Shown in pieces: positions 19,809 through 28,028 of a stretch of DNA of 64,000 nt. The stretch is from contig NZ_JFCB01000003.1 in assembly GCF_000725125.1 (NCBI RefSeq), positions 186,001 to 250,000 on the forward strand. Reading direction: 5' to 3'. The translations under genes were made by a program, and so were the position numbers. Below the pieces are notes generated by a model. It saw only the letters and a program-made list of their open reading frames with translations, was not told the DNA's origin and did no database searches. The stretch is from Streptomyces toyocaensis. GTDB lineage: Bacteria; Actinomycetota; Actinomycetes; Streptomycetales; Streptomycetaceae. The first letter of the stretch is position 1. Each line of letters starts with the position of its first letter.

Positions 19809-20672
19809 GTGCACCGCCGGCACAACGGGCTCAGGACCGCAGTCCTCCTCGGGGGACTGTCCGCACTCATCATCGTCATCGGCAGCTTCTTCGGCCGTAC
19901 GGGGCTCGTCGTCGCCGTCCTGATCGCGCTGGGCACCAACGCGTACGCCTACTGGAACAGCGACAAGCTGGCCCTGCGGGCGATGCGCGCCCGCCCGGTG
20001 AGCGAGTTCGAGGCCCCCGGGCTGTACCGGATGGTCCGCGAGCTCTCCACCCAGGCCCGCCAGCCCATGCCCCGCCTGTACATCTCCCCGACGGAGGCGC
20101 CCAACGCCTTCGCCACCGGCCGCAACCCGCGCAACGCGGCCGTGTGCTGCACCGAGGGCATCCTGCGCCTGCTCGACGAGCGGGAGCTGCGCGGCGTCAT
20201 CGGCCACGAGCTCAGTCATGTCTACAACCGCGACATCCTGATCTCCTCGGTCGCCGGCGCCCTCGCCTCCGTGATCATGTTCCTGGTCAACTTCGCCTGG
20301 CTGATCCCCATCGGCCGCTCGGACGACGACGACGGCCCCGGTCTGCTCGGCATGCTGCTGATCCTGATCCTCGGCCCGCTCGCCGCGTCCCTCATCCAAC
20401 TGGCCATCAGCCGCTCCCGGGAGTACGAGGCCGACGCCTCGGGCGCCCAGCTGACCGGTGATCCACTCGCCCTCGCCCGCGCCCTGGGCAAACTGGAACA
20501 CGGCACCAAGCAGCTTCCGCTGCCCCCCGAGCCCCGCATCGAGACGGCCAGCCACATGATGATCGCCAACCCGTTCCGTCCGGGGCAGGGGCTTGCGAAG
20601 ATGTTCTCCACCCACCCGCCGATGGCGGAACGCATCGCCCGGCTCGAGAAGATGGCAGGACCCCACCAGTGA
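19809..20672 (+). CDS. htpX: Membrane-bound zinc metalloprotease HtpX (M48B)
   Basis: 287 residues, GTG start behind GGAGG. HtpX removes damaged membrane proteins at the cytoplasmic face. Two N-terminal membrane helices (about 10-50) precede the zinc site HELSH in [13 protein letters not shown], and the third ligand glutamate is in [13 protein letters not shown]. Two further hydrophobic segments lie between them. The family ending [17 protein letters not shown] is present. Overlaps the next gene by 4 bp (GTGA), and a sigmaR-like promoter lies upstream. Confidence 0.93.
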   Translation: MHRRHNGLRTAVLLGGLSALIIVIGSFFGRTGLVVAVLIALGTNAYAYWNSDKLALRAMRARPVSEFEAPGLYRMVRELSTQARQPMPRLYISPTEAPNAFATGRNPRNAAVCCTEGILRLLDERELRGVIGHELSHVYNRDILISSVAGALASVIMFLVNFAWLIPIGRSDDDDGPGLLGMLLILILGPLAASLIQLAISRSREYEADASGAQLTGDPLALARALGKLEHGTKQLPLPPEPRIETASHMMIANPFRPGQGLAKMFSTHPPMAERIARLEKMAGPHQ

Positions 20673-21064
20673 AGACCATCCTGAATCTCATCTGGCTCGT
20701 CTTCAGCGGCCTCTGGCTGTTCCTCGGCTACCTGCTGGCGGGCGTGCTGCTCTGCATCACGATCATCGGCATCCCCTTCGGCGTCGCCGCGTTCCGCATC
20801 GGCGTCTACGCCCTGTGGCCCTTCGGGTACACGACGGTCGAACGCCGGGACGCGGGAGCCCCTTCCTTCCTCGTCAACGTGCTGTGGCTGCTCCTCGCGG
20901 GCTGGTGGCTGGCGCTCGGCCACATCCTCACCGGCATCGCCCTGTGCGTGACGATCATCGGAATCCCGCTGGGCATCGCCAACTTCAAGCTGATCCCGGT
21001 CTCACTGTTCCCGCTGGGCCGTGAGATCGTGCGGACCGACCGGGCGTTCACAGAGCGCTGGTAG
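20669..21064 (+). CDS. YccF-family (DUF307) inner membrane protein
   Basis: 131 residues. Two similar halves each contain a helix and a loop of the type [17 protein letters not shown] and [18 protein letters not shown], the signature of the YccF domain, with four membrane segments in all. Start GTG overlaps the htpX stop, so it is in the same transcript and may share stress control. No biochemical role is established for the family. Confidence 0.85.
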   Translation: MKTILNLIWLVFSGLWLFLGYLLAGVLLCITIIGIPFGVAAFRIGVYALWPFGYTTVERRDAGAPSFLVNVLWLLLAGWWLALGHILTGIALCVTIIGIPLGIANFKLIPVSLFPLGREIVRTDRAFTERW

Positions 21065-21103
21065 GCGGAAACCCACGCTCAGATCTCCGTCATGGACCGG
21101 AAG

Positions 21104-21130
21104 TTGTCCACAGCCCCGAGGTTGTCCACA
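21104..21130 (+). promoter_or_regulatory. Pair of perfect DnaA boxes
   Basis: TTGTCCACA occurs at 21104-21112 and again at 21122-21130, same orientation, 18 bp start to start. This is the preferred Streptomyces DnaA box. They lie in the gap after the YccF gene, not at oriC (no dnaA/dnaN nearby). DnaA-box clusters away from oriC are known in S. coelicolor to bind DnaA and affect initiation frequency. Confidence 0.75.
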
Positions 21131-21170
21131 GGCCCGCACGGCTGTCGGCGGCGGCGCGCATCATGAACCC

Positions 21171-21397
21171 ATGACCGAGCACGAGCAGTTGCCGACACAG
21201 GTGGTGGGCGAGGCCCGCACGACCCGTCCGCGGGGCCGGCCTTCCCTCTCCGGGTCCATCGACGCGGGGGCGTGGCCGCCCGCGTCGACCGCCGCTCGCC
21301 CCGGGCCACCGCCCTGCTCCTCGAACCCGGCCCGGGCGGCCACGGCCACGCCCGGTGCCTCGACCCCCCGGGCCTCACCGACCGGTTCCGCTCCTGA
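21171..21397 (+). pseudogene. Possible decayed small gene (frameshift in G run, stop)
   Basis: ATG at 21171 begins MTEHEQLPTQVVGEARTTR and continues to GRPSLSGSID. After the G5 run near 21266-21270 the protein-like sequence moves to another frame, reading VAARVDRRSPRATALLLEPG, then GGHGHARCLDPPGLTDRFRS and a TGA at 21395-21397. The same frame continues past the TGA with CTGWYEEENAGADLTPWTG. One extra G would join the first two parts. This suggests a small gene broken by one frameshift and one stop, or a sequence error. The family is not recognised. The 461-bp gap between YccF and the permease otherwise holds only the DnaA boxes. Confidence 0.35.
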
Positions 21398-21525
21398 GCC
21401 CGGGCCACGGGCTGCACGGGCTGGTACGAGGAGGAGAACGCGGGCGCGGACCTGACGCCGTGGACCGGTCGCCCCGGCCCCGCGACACCGGTGCGGACGC
21501 CCCGGCCGGGCCCCGCACCCGTCGG

Positions 21526-22773
21526 CTACCGCCGGCCGCTGAGCGCGCGCACGCCGTACACCACCACGCCGGCCACCAGGACGCCCGCGCCCGCGGCCAC
21601 CGACGTCCACGGCAGCGAGAACGCCAGCACCAGGCACCCGGCCAGCCCCACCGCCGGCACCACCCGCGCCGCCGCCCTCGCGTCGAGCGTCCAGGCCGAC
21701 GCGTTGGCCACCGCGTAGTACGTCAGCACGCCGAAGGAGGAGAAGCCGATCGCACCCCGCACATCCACCGTCGCGGCCAGCCCGGCGACCACGAGGCCCA
21801 CCGCCAGCTCCGCCCGGTGCGGCACCCGGAACCGCGGATGCACGGCGGCCAGGGCACCCGGAAGATGCCGGTCGCGGGCCATGGCCAGCGTCGTCCGCGA
21901 GACCCCCAGGATCAGGGCGAGCAGCGAACCCAGCGCGGCCACCGCCGCGCCCACCCGTACCACCGGCGCGAGCCCGGGGACGCCCGCGGCCCGCACCGCG
22001 TCGGCGAGCGGCGCGGTGGCGTCGCCCAGCCCCTTCGGCCCCAGCACCGAGAGAACGGCCACCGCGACAGCCGCGTACATGACCAGCGCGATGCCGAGGG
22101 CCAGGGGGATCGCCCGCGGGATGGTGCGTGCCGGGTCCCTGACCTCCTCACCGAGCGTGGCGATACGGGCGTACCCGGCGAAGGCGAAGAACAGCAGGCC
22201 GCCCGCCTGGAGCACCCCGCCGGCCCCGCCCGACACGCCGATGTCCAGCCGCCCGGCAGCGGCCTGTGGCGATGTCAGACACACGACCACGACGGATGCG
22301 AGGACAGCCAGGACCACACCCACGATCGCCCGCGTCAGCCACGCGGACTTCTGGACACCGCCGTAGTTCACCGCCGTCAGCAGCACCACGGCGGCCACCG
22401 CCACCGCGTGCGCCTGCTCCGGCCAGACGTACGCGCCCACGGTGAGCGCCATCGCCGCACAGGATGCCGTCTTGCCCACCACGAACGCCCAGCCCGCGAG
22501 GTAGCCCCAGAAGTCCCCCAGCCTCTCGCGCCCGTACACGTACGTGCCGCCCGAAGCGGGGTAGAGGGCGGCGAGGCGCGCGGACGAGGTGGCGTTGCAG
22601 TAGGCGACCACGGCGGCGACCGCCAGACCGAGGAGCAACCCGGAACCGGCCGCGTGCGCGGCGGGTGCCAGGGCGGCGAAGATCCCGGCTCCCACCATGG
22701 AGCCGAGACCGATGACGACGGCGTCACCGACACCGAGGGTGCGGCGCAGTTGGGGACCCGGTGTGTCTGTCAC
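21526..22773 (-). CDS. APC-superfamily amino acid permease
   Basis: 415 residues with about 12 membrane helices. The first helix region GVGDAVVIGLGSMVGAGIFAA is the APC substrate-site signature, and AGYARIATLGEEVRDPARTIPRA is the typical loop after helix 6. It probably imports an amino acid or polyamine by cation symport; the substrate cannot be told. Transcribed alone, divergent from the small membrane protein at 22867. Confidence 0.88.
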   Translation of the reverse strand: MTDTPGPQLRRTLGVGDAVVIGLGSMVGAGIFAALAPAAHAAGSGLLLGLAVAAVVAYCNATSSARLAALYPASGGTYVYGRERLGDFWGYLAGWAFVVGKTASCAAMALTVGAYVWPEQAHAVAVAAVVLLTAVNYGGVQKSAWLTRAIVGVVLAVLASVVVVCLTSPQAAAGRLDIGVSGGAGGVLQAGGLLFFAFAGYARIATLGEEVRDPARTIPRAIPLALGIALVMYAAVAVAVLSVLGPKGLGDATAPLADAVRAAGVPGLAPVVRVGAAVAALGSLLALILGVSRTTLAMARDRHLPGALAAVHPRFRVPHRAELAVGLVVAGLAATVDVRGAIGFSSFGVLTYYAVANASAWTLDARAAARVVPAVGLAGCLVLAFSLPWTSVAAGAGVLVAGVVVYGVRALSGRR

Positions 22774-22866
22774 AGGACCGCACCCTACTGATCAGGCGCA
22801 ACCACCACATGTACGGGTGGCGTCCTCCAGGTGCGAGGGCAAACGGGAAAGGGGCAGGTGCACGGC

Positions 22867-23133
22867 ATGACGATCATCAGCTGGATCATCCTGGGACTGC
22901 TGGCCGGAGCGGTCGCGAAGTTCCTGCTCCCCGGCCGCGACCCGGGCGGCCTCATCGGCACCACCCTGATCGGCGTCGCCGGCGCGTTCATCGGCGGCTG
23001 GATATCGGCCCGCTGGCTCGACCACCCGATCACCAAGGACTTCTACGACGGCACCACCTGGGTCGCCGCGATCGGCGGTTCCCTGGTCCTCCTGGTCGCC
23101 TACCGCATCCTGTTCGGCCACTCGCGCGACTGA
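22867..23133 (+). CDS. GlsB/YeaQ/YmgE-family small membrane protein
   Basis: 88 residues from the ATG at 22867 (MTIISWIILGLLAGAVAKFL), preceded by AGGTG; a GTG at 22858 could add three residues. Three short glycine-rich hydrophobic segments and the family loop LLPGRDPGGLIGTTLIGVAGAFIGG are clear. The family is linked to envelope stress in other bacteria but has no known reaction. Convergent with yajQ, with a shared terminator between. Confidence 0.85.
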   Translation: MTIISWIILGLLAGAVAKFLLPGRDPGGLIGTTLIGVAGAFIGGWISARWLDHPITKDFYDGTTWVAAIGGSLVLLVAYRILFGHSRD

Positions 23134-23134
23134 C

Positions 23135-23167
23135 GCGGGGCGGGCGCCGTGCGGGCGCCCGCCCCGC
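23135..23167. terminator. Bidirectional terminator hairpin
   Basis: Perfect 14-bp arms GCGGGGCGGGCGCC (23135-23148) and its complement (23154-23167) with a 5-base loop, between the convergent small membrane protein and yajQ. No T-run, as is common in Streptomyces. Confidence 0.75.
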
Positions 23168-23186
23168 TCATCCGCTTCCGGCGGTC

Positions 23187-23675
23187 CTACCGGTAGTTCA
23201 CGAACTGCAGCGCGAAGTCGAAGTCCTTGCCCTTGAGGAGGGCGATGACGGCCTGGAGGTCGTCCCGGCTCTTGGAGCTCACGCGCAACTCGTCGCCCTG
23301 CACCTGGGCCTTCACGCCCTTCGGTCCCTCATCCCGGATGATCTTCGCGACCTTCTTCGCGTTGTCCTGGGAGATGCCCTCCTCGATGGACGCGAAGATC
23401 TTGTACTCCTTGCCCGAGAGCTGCGGCTCACCCGCGTCCAGGGCCTTCAGGGAAATTCCCCGCTTGATCAGCTTGGACTGGAAGACGTCGAGGACAGCCT
23501 TCACCCGGTCCTCGGAGTTGGCCTCCATGAGGATCTTCTCCCCGGACCACGAGATCGAGGCGCCCACGCCCTTGAAGTCGTAGCGCTGCGAGATCTCCTT
23601 GGCGGTCTGGTTGAGGGCGTTGTCGACCTCCTGCCGCTCGACCTTCGAGACGATGTCGAAACTGGAGTCGGCCAT
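23187..23675 (-). CDS. YajQ-family nucleotide-binding protein
   Basis: 162 residues. The ATG at 23673-23675 ([20 protein letters not shown]) was chosen for its AAGGAG nine bases upstream; an upstream ATG would add 14 residues. The full family pattern is present: [11 protein letters not shown], then [14 protein letters not shown] and the end [11 protein letters not shown]. YajQ proteins bind nucleic acid or nucleotides, and some proteobacterial members bind cyclic di-GMP; the actinobacterial role is unknown. Separate from its neighbours. Confidence 0.92.
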   Translation of the reverse strand: MADSSFDIVSKVERQEVDNALNQTAKEISQRYDFKGVGASISWSGEKILMEANSEDRVKAVLDVFQSKLIKRGISLKALDAGEPQLSGKEYKIFASIEEGISQDNAKKVAKIIRDEGPKGVKAQVQGDELRVSSKSRDDLQAVIALLKGKDFDFALQFVNYR

Positions 23676-23908
23676 GTCCTGTGGCTCCTTGAATCGGGGT
23701 GCGTATCGGCTGCGCACCGAATGCGTACCGGCGTACGTGAGACGGCCCCGAGCCCGGCATCGGCCCCGGACCGCATCCGGACCAGCCTAGTCACCCGCCG
23801 GCCCCCGGGTGGCGATCAATCGGGTGGCGGAGCACCCCTGTCCATCGGGTATTGTTTACGTCGTTGCCACGGAGCACCGCCGCAAGGCGGTTCGAGGGCA
23901 GCGACCCC

Positions 23909-23990
23909 GGCGGTGTGCCCGAGCGGCCAAAGGGAGCAGACTGTAAATCTGCCGGCTCAGCCTTCCCAGGTTCGAATCCTGGCGCCGCCA
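23909..23990 (+). tRNA. tRNA-Tyr (anticodon GTA)
   Basis: 82 nt with acceptor stem GGCGGTG/CGCCGCC, anticodon stem-loop GCAGA-CTGTAAA-TCTGC, a long variable arm as expected for class II tRNA-Tyr, T-arm around GGTTCGAATCC and discriminator A. CCA is not encoded. In S. coelicolor the tRNA-Tyr gene of this region is the attachment site of the integrative element SLP1; no element is inserted here. Confidence 0.95.
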
Positions 23991-24002
23991 CACTGGGGTA
24001 AG

Positions 24003-24042
24003 CCCCCTCCGGACTGCGGAAACGCAGACCGGAGGGGGTTTC
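24003..24042 (+). terminator. Terminator after tRNA-Tyr
   Basis: CCCCCTCCGG-a-CTGCG, loop GAAA, then the complement CGCAG-a-CCGGAGGGGG (ends 24038), followed by TTTCT. A strong rho-independent hairpin with a GNRA-type loop. Confidence 0.88.
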
Positions 24043-24099
24043 TCGTGTTCGGGTGCGGTTCGGGCCCGCGGGCGGGAGCCTCCGGGGCACACTGGCCCC

Positions 24100-24312
24100 A
24101 TGTCGTCCCGTCGCCGTCCCTGCCCCGAGTGCCGTCGCGAGATCGCCGTGGTCGCCGGGCGGTACGCGCGGCACGACCCGCCCGGCGCCCGGGGGAGCGG
24201 GGAGCTGACCTCGTGTCCCGGATCGCGCAGGCAGGCCCCGCTCGGGGCGGAGCAGCCGTCGCTGGACGGGCACGTGGTGCCGGAGTTCCCGGGGCAGATG
24301 CCCCTCTTCTAG
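24100..24312 (+). CDS. Small conserved-looking protein with CPEC motif
   Basis: 70 residues, ATG start (MSSRRRPCPECRREIAVVAG). A CPEC pair near residue 8 and a later single cysteine (TSCPGSR) hint at a small metal-binding or structural fold, but a complete zinc ribbon is not present. The C-terminus PSLDGHVVPEFPGQMPLF is amphipathic. It lies alone between the tRNA-Tyr terminator and the convergent SDR gene. Family not recognised with certainty; the balanced composition suggests a real gene. Confidence 0.6.
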   Translation: MSSRRRPCPECRREIAVVAGRYARHDPPGARGSGELTSCPGSRRQAPLGAEQPSLDGHVVPEFPGQMPLF

Positions 24313-24334
24313 CGCTTCACGGCGCCGGAGGCCC

Positions 24335-24991
24335 TCAGTTGCCCGCCACCGACTTGACCGCCACCGACACCGGCACGGATCCGCTGATGAGCTCCAGCGT
24401 CAGTCCGGCCGTCGCCGGCGTCTCCACCAGTTCCGCCAGGACGGCGGCCACGTCGTCGCGCGGGACCGGGCCGCGGCCCGTGTGGGCCTCCAGGCGGATC
24501 AGGCCGGTGCCGGCGTCGTTGGTGAGCTGGCCGGGACGCAGGATCGTCCAGTCCAGGGCGTCCAGGCCGCGGACGTGGGCGTCCGCCTCACCCTTGACCC
24601 GCAGGTACACGTCGAAGACCTCGTCGCCCCTGTGCGCCGCGTCCGCACCCATGGACGACACGATCACGAAGCGCCGCACTCCCGCGCGGACGGCCGCGTC
24701 CGCGAAGAGGACCGCCGCCGCCTTGTCCACCGTCTCCTTGCGCTCCACCGTGCTGCCCGGGCCGGCGCCCGCCGCGAACACCGCCGCGTCCGCTCCCTGC
24801 AGTCGTTCCGCGACCTCCTCCACCGAGGCCGACTCCAGGTCGAGGACGACCGGTTCGGCGCCCAGTTGCCGCAGTTCGTCGGCCTGTTCGGGTGTGCGGA
24901 TGAGGCCCGCCGCCTCGTGCCCGCGCGCGGCGAGCAGCCGCTCCAGCCGCAGCGCGATCTGACCATGACCACCAGCGATGACAATGCGCAT
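24335..24991 (-). CDS. SDR-family NAD(P)-binding oxidoreductase (atypical, NmrA/SDR_a5-like)
   Basis: 218 residues from the ATG at 24989-24991 (MRIVIAGGHGQIALRLERLL), which starts exactly at the Rossmann fold; an upstream ATG would add ten residues. The dinucleotide motif GGHGQIA is at residues 7-13 and the conserved block FVIVSSMGAD is in the middle. DWTILRPGQLT is the usual YwnB/SDR_a5 substrate-region motif. No YxxxK pair is visible, so it may act as an NAD(P)H sensor or epimerase-like protein rather than a classical dehydrogenase. Confidence 0.82.
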   Translation of the reverse strand: MRIVIAGGHGQIALRLERLLAARGHEAAGLIRTPEQADELRQLGAEPVVLDLESASVEEVAERLQGADAAVFAAGAGPGSTVERKETVDKAAAVLFADAAVRAGVRRFVIVSSMGADAAHRGDEVFDVYLRVKGEADAHVRGLDALDWTILRPGQLTNDAGTGLIRLEAHTGRGPVPRDDVAAVLAELVETPATAGLTLELISGSVPVSVAVKSVAGN

Positions 24992-25090
24992 GTCTTCGAC
25001 CGTACGCCGAGGCGGCAGCATCTGCCGAGCGACGCCCGCGCGGCGCCCTTCACCCCGCGCGAACCCGCGCGCCCGCGCCGGCTCCCCCGC

Positions 25091-26350
25091 CTACGCGGAC
25101 CCGCGCCCCTGCCGGGGCAGTCCCGGCCCCACCGTGCCCGACGAATCGCAGTACTCCCGCACCGCACTGGTCCGCGCCACCACCCGGCCCCCGTGCACCA
25201 CGATGCGGCTGTACGCCAGTGACAGCGCGCCCGGGAGCCCGTCCCCGCGGACCGCGAGCAACTCGGCGGGGAAACCCGCCTCGACGCGCACCTCGGGCAG
25301 TCCCAGAACCGCCCGCGCCGACGTGCTCACCGCGGCATAGGCGTCCTCCACGGGCAGTCCCTGGTGCGAGGCCAGCAGATAGGCGGCCTCCAGCGGGTCG
25401 CCGCGGCCCACCGGGTTCGACACGTCCCGCAGGGCGCCGCTCCCGGCGGCCACCCGCACTCCCGCCGAGCGCAACAGCCGTACCGGTGCCGCGCCCCGGC
25501 CGTCCGCGGCGCCGCAGCCGCCCTGCGGCACACACACCACCGTCACGCCGGCAGCGGCGAGCCGGTCCGCGGTCCGGGCGGCCAGGTCGGCCGGCAGTCC
25601 GGCGAGACCGCCGCAAGGGCCGAGGGCGACCCCGGGACGCAGCCCGCCCGCCATCGCCGCGAACCGGGCCAGCCGGGCGGGATCGGCCGCGTCCGTGTGC
25701 AGGTCGACGGGGCAGCCGTGCTCGGAGGCGACCTCCAGGACCGCCTCCACGTAACCCGTGGGATCGGGGTCGAGGTCCGGACAGCCGCCCACCACGGAGG
25801 CTCCCATCTTCATCGCGTCCCGCAGCACCGCGAGCCCGTCCGCCCCGGCCACCCCGGTCAGCACCCGCGGCATCGCCACCGTCGTCAGCTCGGCCAGCCC
25901 GCGCAGCGAGCGCCCCGCCCGCAGGACGGCGGTCAGCGCGCCGAGGCCGGCCAGGTCGCCCACCCGCACGTGGGCCCGCAGCGCCGTCGCGCCGTGCCCG
26001 AGCTGCAGCAGCGCCGCCTCGGTCGCCCGCCGCTGGACGTCCCGGGGCTCGTACGAGACGGGGCCGTCGGCGGACAGCGCGGTGTCCGCGTGGGCGTGGG
26101 GCTCGGCGGGGGCCGGCAGGAGCAGGTAGCCGGTGAGGTCGACCCGGGTGCCGCACGCGCGCGTGCCGTCCGCCGCCAGGCTGCCGGCCGTACCGACCGC
26201 CTCGATGCGCCCGCCGCCCAGCCGTACGTCGACGGTGCGGCCGTCGGTGAGGCGTGCGCCGCACAGCAGGAGGGGGGCGGGGTCGGCCGCACCCGGACCC
26301 GGGAGCGAGGGCCACGGGTCGGACGGTGGCTGCGGCTGGCTTTCGGGCAT
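25091..26350 (-). CDS. Amidohydrolase, cytosine deaminase-like
   Basis: 419 residues. The ATG at 26348-26350 (MPESQPQPP) was chosen because AGGAG lies five bases upstream. The fold is the metal-dependent amidohydrolase barrel with the HxH motif in PAPAEPHAHADTAL, a later metal-site region with VDLHTDAAD, and GPCGGLAG where many relatives have the third histidine. That third metal ligand is not obvious, so the metal site may be altered. Its closest type is the cytosine/creatinine deaminase class; the substrate is not predicted. It stands upstream of the SDR gene, 99 bp apart. Confidence 0.72.
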   Translation of the reverse strand: MPESQPQPPSDPWPSLPGPGAADPAPLLLCGARLTDGRTVDVRLGGGRIEAVGTAGSLAADGTRACGTRVDLTGYLLLPAPAEPHAHADTALSADGPVSYEPRDVQRRATEAALLQLGHGATALRAHVRVGDLAGLGALTAVLRAGRSLRGLAELTTVAMPRVLTGVAGADGLAVLRDAMKMGASVVGGCPDLDPDPTGYVEAVLEVASEHGCPVDLHTDAADPARLARFAAMAGGLRPGVALGPCGGLAGLPADLAARTADRLAAAGVTVVCVPQGGCGAADGRGAAPVRLLRSAGVRVAAGSGALRDVSNPVGRGDPLEAAYLLASHQGLPVEDAYAAVSTSARAVLGLPEVRVEAGFPAELLAVRGDGLPGALSLAYSRIVVHGGRVVARTSAVREYCDSSGTVGPGLPRQGRGSA

Positions 26351-26515
26351 CGCGCTCCTGGGGCTCGGGCTGCGCACGAGGTCGCACGTCACGCTGAGAC
26401 AAGATCACGCAGAGTGAGTCGAGCCTAGGATGGCCGCCCGCCGCTCGCCGGGAGGAGCGCAATAGTCGTACCGGCGTGGTCCGCGGACGACGTGGGCCGG
26501 GGGACCGAAACGGAT

Positions 26516-26545
26516 TTGGGCGAACGGCGACGGACCGTGTAATGT
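26516..26545 (+). promoter_or_regulatory. Promoter of the tRNA-Thr/tRNA-Met/rpmG unit
   Basis: TTGGGC (26516-26521), 18-bp spacer, TAATGT (26540-26545), so transcription would begin a few bases before the mature tRNA-Thr end. HrdB-type promoter. Confidence 0.6.
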
Positions 26546-26556
26546 CTTCATCGCTC

Positions 26557-26629
26557 GCCCCAATAGCTCAGTCGGCAGAGCGTCTCCATGGTAAGGAGAA
26601 GGTCAACGGTTCGATTCCGTTTTGGGGCT
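26557..26629 (+). tRNA. tRNA-Thr (anticodon GGT)
   Basis: 73 nt: acceptor GCCCCAA/TTGGGGC, D-arm GCTCAGTCGGCAGAGC, anticodon arm TCTCC-ATGGTAA-GGAGA, T-arm AACGGTTCGATTCCGTT, discriminator T, no encoded CCA. Reads ACC/ACU. Confidence 0.96.
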
Positions 26630-26675
26630 CTGGTGCGTGAGGTTCCCGTCGCGAGGCGGGGCCCGATCGCATCAA

Positions 26676-26748
26676 AGCGGTGTAGCTCAGTCGGTAGAGC
26701 AAGCGGCTCATAATCGCTGTGTCACCGGTTCAAGTCCGGTCACCGCTA
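26676..26748 (+). tRNA. tRNA-Met (anticodon CAT)
   Basis: 73 nt: acceptor AGCGGTG/CACCGCT fully paired, so an elongator and not initiator type; D-arm GCTCAGTCGGTAGAGC; anticodon arm AGCGG-CTCATAA-TCGCT; T-arm ACCGGTTCAAGTCCGGT. 46 bp after tRNA-Thr and probably in the same transcript as rpmG. Confidence 0.95.
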
Positions 26749-26836
26749 CAGACAGTAGCCGATTGCGGGGTCGGTCCTTCGATCGGCTACTCTTCTTGCG
26801 TTAATACAGTCAATCCGTTCGTCAAGGAGCACTCAC

Positions 26837-27001
26837 GTGGCTGCCACCGACGTCCGCCCGAAGATCACGCTGGCCTGCGTGGAGTGCAAGGAGCGGAACT
26901 ACATCACCAAGAAGAACCGGCGTAACAACCCGGACCGTCTTGAGATGAAGAAGCACTGCCCGCGTTGCAATGCGCACACCGCGCACCGCGAGACGCGATA
27001 A
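26837..27001 (+). CDS. rpmG: 50S ribosomal protein L33 (zinc-ribbon form)
   Basis: 54 residues, GTG start preceded by AAGGAG. L33 sits near the ribosomal E site. Both CxxC pairs (ACVECKERN and HCPRCNAH) are present, so this is the zinc-containing C+ paralogue and not the zinc-free copy that Zur derepresses in streptomycetes. It follows tRNA-Met by 88 bp, the common actinobacterial order tRNA-Thr, tRNA-Met, rpmG, hadA. Confidence 0.96.
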   Translation: MAATDVRPKITLACVECKERNYITKKNRRNNPDRLEMKKHCPRCNAHTAHRETR

Positions 27002-27012
27002 AACAGGCTCGT

Positions 27013-27055
27013 ACACGAGGCCGTCTCCCCAGTCGGGGGGCGGCCTCGTGTCGTT
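27013..27055 (+). terminator. Terminator after rpmG
   Basis: ACACGAGGCCG (27013-27023) pairs with CGGCCTCGTGT (27041-27051), with an inner CCCC/GGGG stem, then CGTTT. It probably gives partial termination before the hydratase genes. Confidence 0.75.
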
Positions 27056-27084
27056 TCGGTTCCGATACAGGAGGTGCCGCGCGC

Positions 27085-27537
27085 ATGGCGCTCGACCAGT
27101 CCTTCGTGGGGCGGAGCTACCCGCCCACCGAGCCCTACGAGGTGGGCCGGGAGAAGATCCGTGAGTTCGCCGAGGCCGTGGGGGACGCCAACCCGGCGTA
27201 CACGGACACGGAAGCCGCCAAGGCGCTCGGTCACCCCGAGGTGATCGCCCCGCCGACCTTCGTGTTCTCGATCACCTTCAAGGCCGCCGGCCAGGTCGTC
27301 GCCGACCCGCAGCTCGGCCTCGACTACAGCCGCGTCGTGCACGGCGACCAGAAGTTCGCGTACAGCCGGCCGGTGCGCGCCGGTGACCGGCTGACCGTGA
27401 CCTCGACCATCGAGAAGATCAGGTCGATGGCCGGCAACGAGGTGCTGGACATCCGCGGCGAGGTGCACGACCAGGCCGGCGAACACGTCGTCACCGCCTG
27501 GACCAAGCTGGTGGCCCGCCCGGCCGAGGAGGCGTGA
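27085..27537 (+). CDS. HadA-like MaoC-type hydratase subunit (UPF0336)
   Basis: 150 residues from the ATG at 27085 behind CAGGAGG. FAS1-like hot-dog fold with EFAEAVGDANPAYTD where active hydratases have D-x-N-P-x-H; here the histidine is replaced by tyrosine. That is typical of the non-catalytic HadA/HadC-type partner. It overlaps the next gene by 4 bp, so the two products probably form a heterodimer acting on 3-hydroxyacyl thioesters. The exact pathway (fatty acid synthesis or degradation) is unclear in Streptomyces. Confidence 0.85.
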   Translation: MALDQSFVGRSYPPTEPYEVGREKIREFAEAVGDANPAYTDTEAAKALGHPEVIAPPTFVFSITFKAAGQVVADPQLGLDYSRVVHGDQKFAYSRPVRAGDRLTVTSTIEKIRSMAGNEVLDIRGEVHDQAGEHVVTAWTKLVARPAEEA

Positions 27538-27974
27538 CGAACACCATGACGGCGAAGATCTCCTATGCCGACGTCGAGGTCGGCACCGAGCTGCCCGCGC
27601 AGACGTTCCCCGTGACCCGGGCCACCCTCGTCCAGTACGCGGGCGCCTCCGGCGACTTCAACCCCATCCACTGGAACGAGAAGTTCGCCAAGGAGGTCGG
27701 TCTGCCCGACGTGATCGCGCACGGCATGTTCACCATGGCCGAGGCGATCCGCGTGGTGACCGACTGGGTGGGCGACCCCGGCGCGGTCGTCGAGTACGGC
27801 GTCCGCTTCACCCGTCCGGTCGTCGTGCCCAACGACGACCGGGGCGCCACCGTCGAGGTCAGCGGCACGGTCGCCGCCAAGCTCGACGACAACACGGTCC
27901 GCGTGGACCTCACCGCGACCCACGCGGGACAGAAGGTCCTGGGGATGTCGCGGGCGGTCGTCCGGCTGGGCTGA
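27534..27974 (+). CDS. HadB-like MaoC-type (R)-specific hydratase subunit
   Basis: 146 residues from the GTG at 27534 (GTGA overlap); the ATG at 27546 (MTAKISYADVEVG) is an equally possible start. The hydratase-2 motif YAGASGDFNPIHWNEKFA holds the catalytic Asp and His, followed by IAHGMFTMAEAIRV. This is the active partner of the HadA-like protein before it. Likely substrate: an (R)-3-hydroxyacyl-CoA or -ACP. Confidence 0.87.
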   Translation: MTNTMTAKISYADVEVGTELPAQTFPVTRATLVQYAGASGDFNPIHWNEKFAKEVGLPDVIAHGMFTMAEAIRVVTDWVGDPGAVVEYGVRFTRPVVVPNDDRGATVEVSGTVAAKLDDNTVRVDLTATHAGQKVLGMSRAVVRLG

Positions 27975-28015
27975 CCCGGACCGGCCGGGGGAGCGGGGCT
28001 GTCGGTGCCGTCTCG

Positions 28016-28021
28016 TAGTCT
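28016..28021 (+). promoter_or_regulatory. -10 element of a leaderless murB transcript
   Basis: TAGTCT at 28016-28021 is followed by 7 bp and then the GTG at 28029, the spacing seen for leaderless mRNAs in Streptomyces, and no Shine-Dalgarno lies before that GTG. A good -35 is not evident. Confidence 0.5.
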
Positions 28022-28028
28022 TGAGCGC

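Noticed and set aside
23991..24334. Integrative element or att duplication after tRNA-Tyr
   Set aside because: Only a terminator and a 70-residue gene follow; no integrase and no repeated tRNA 3' end were seen.
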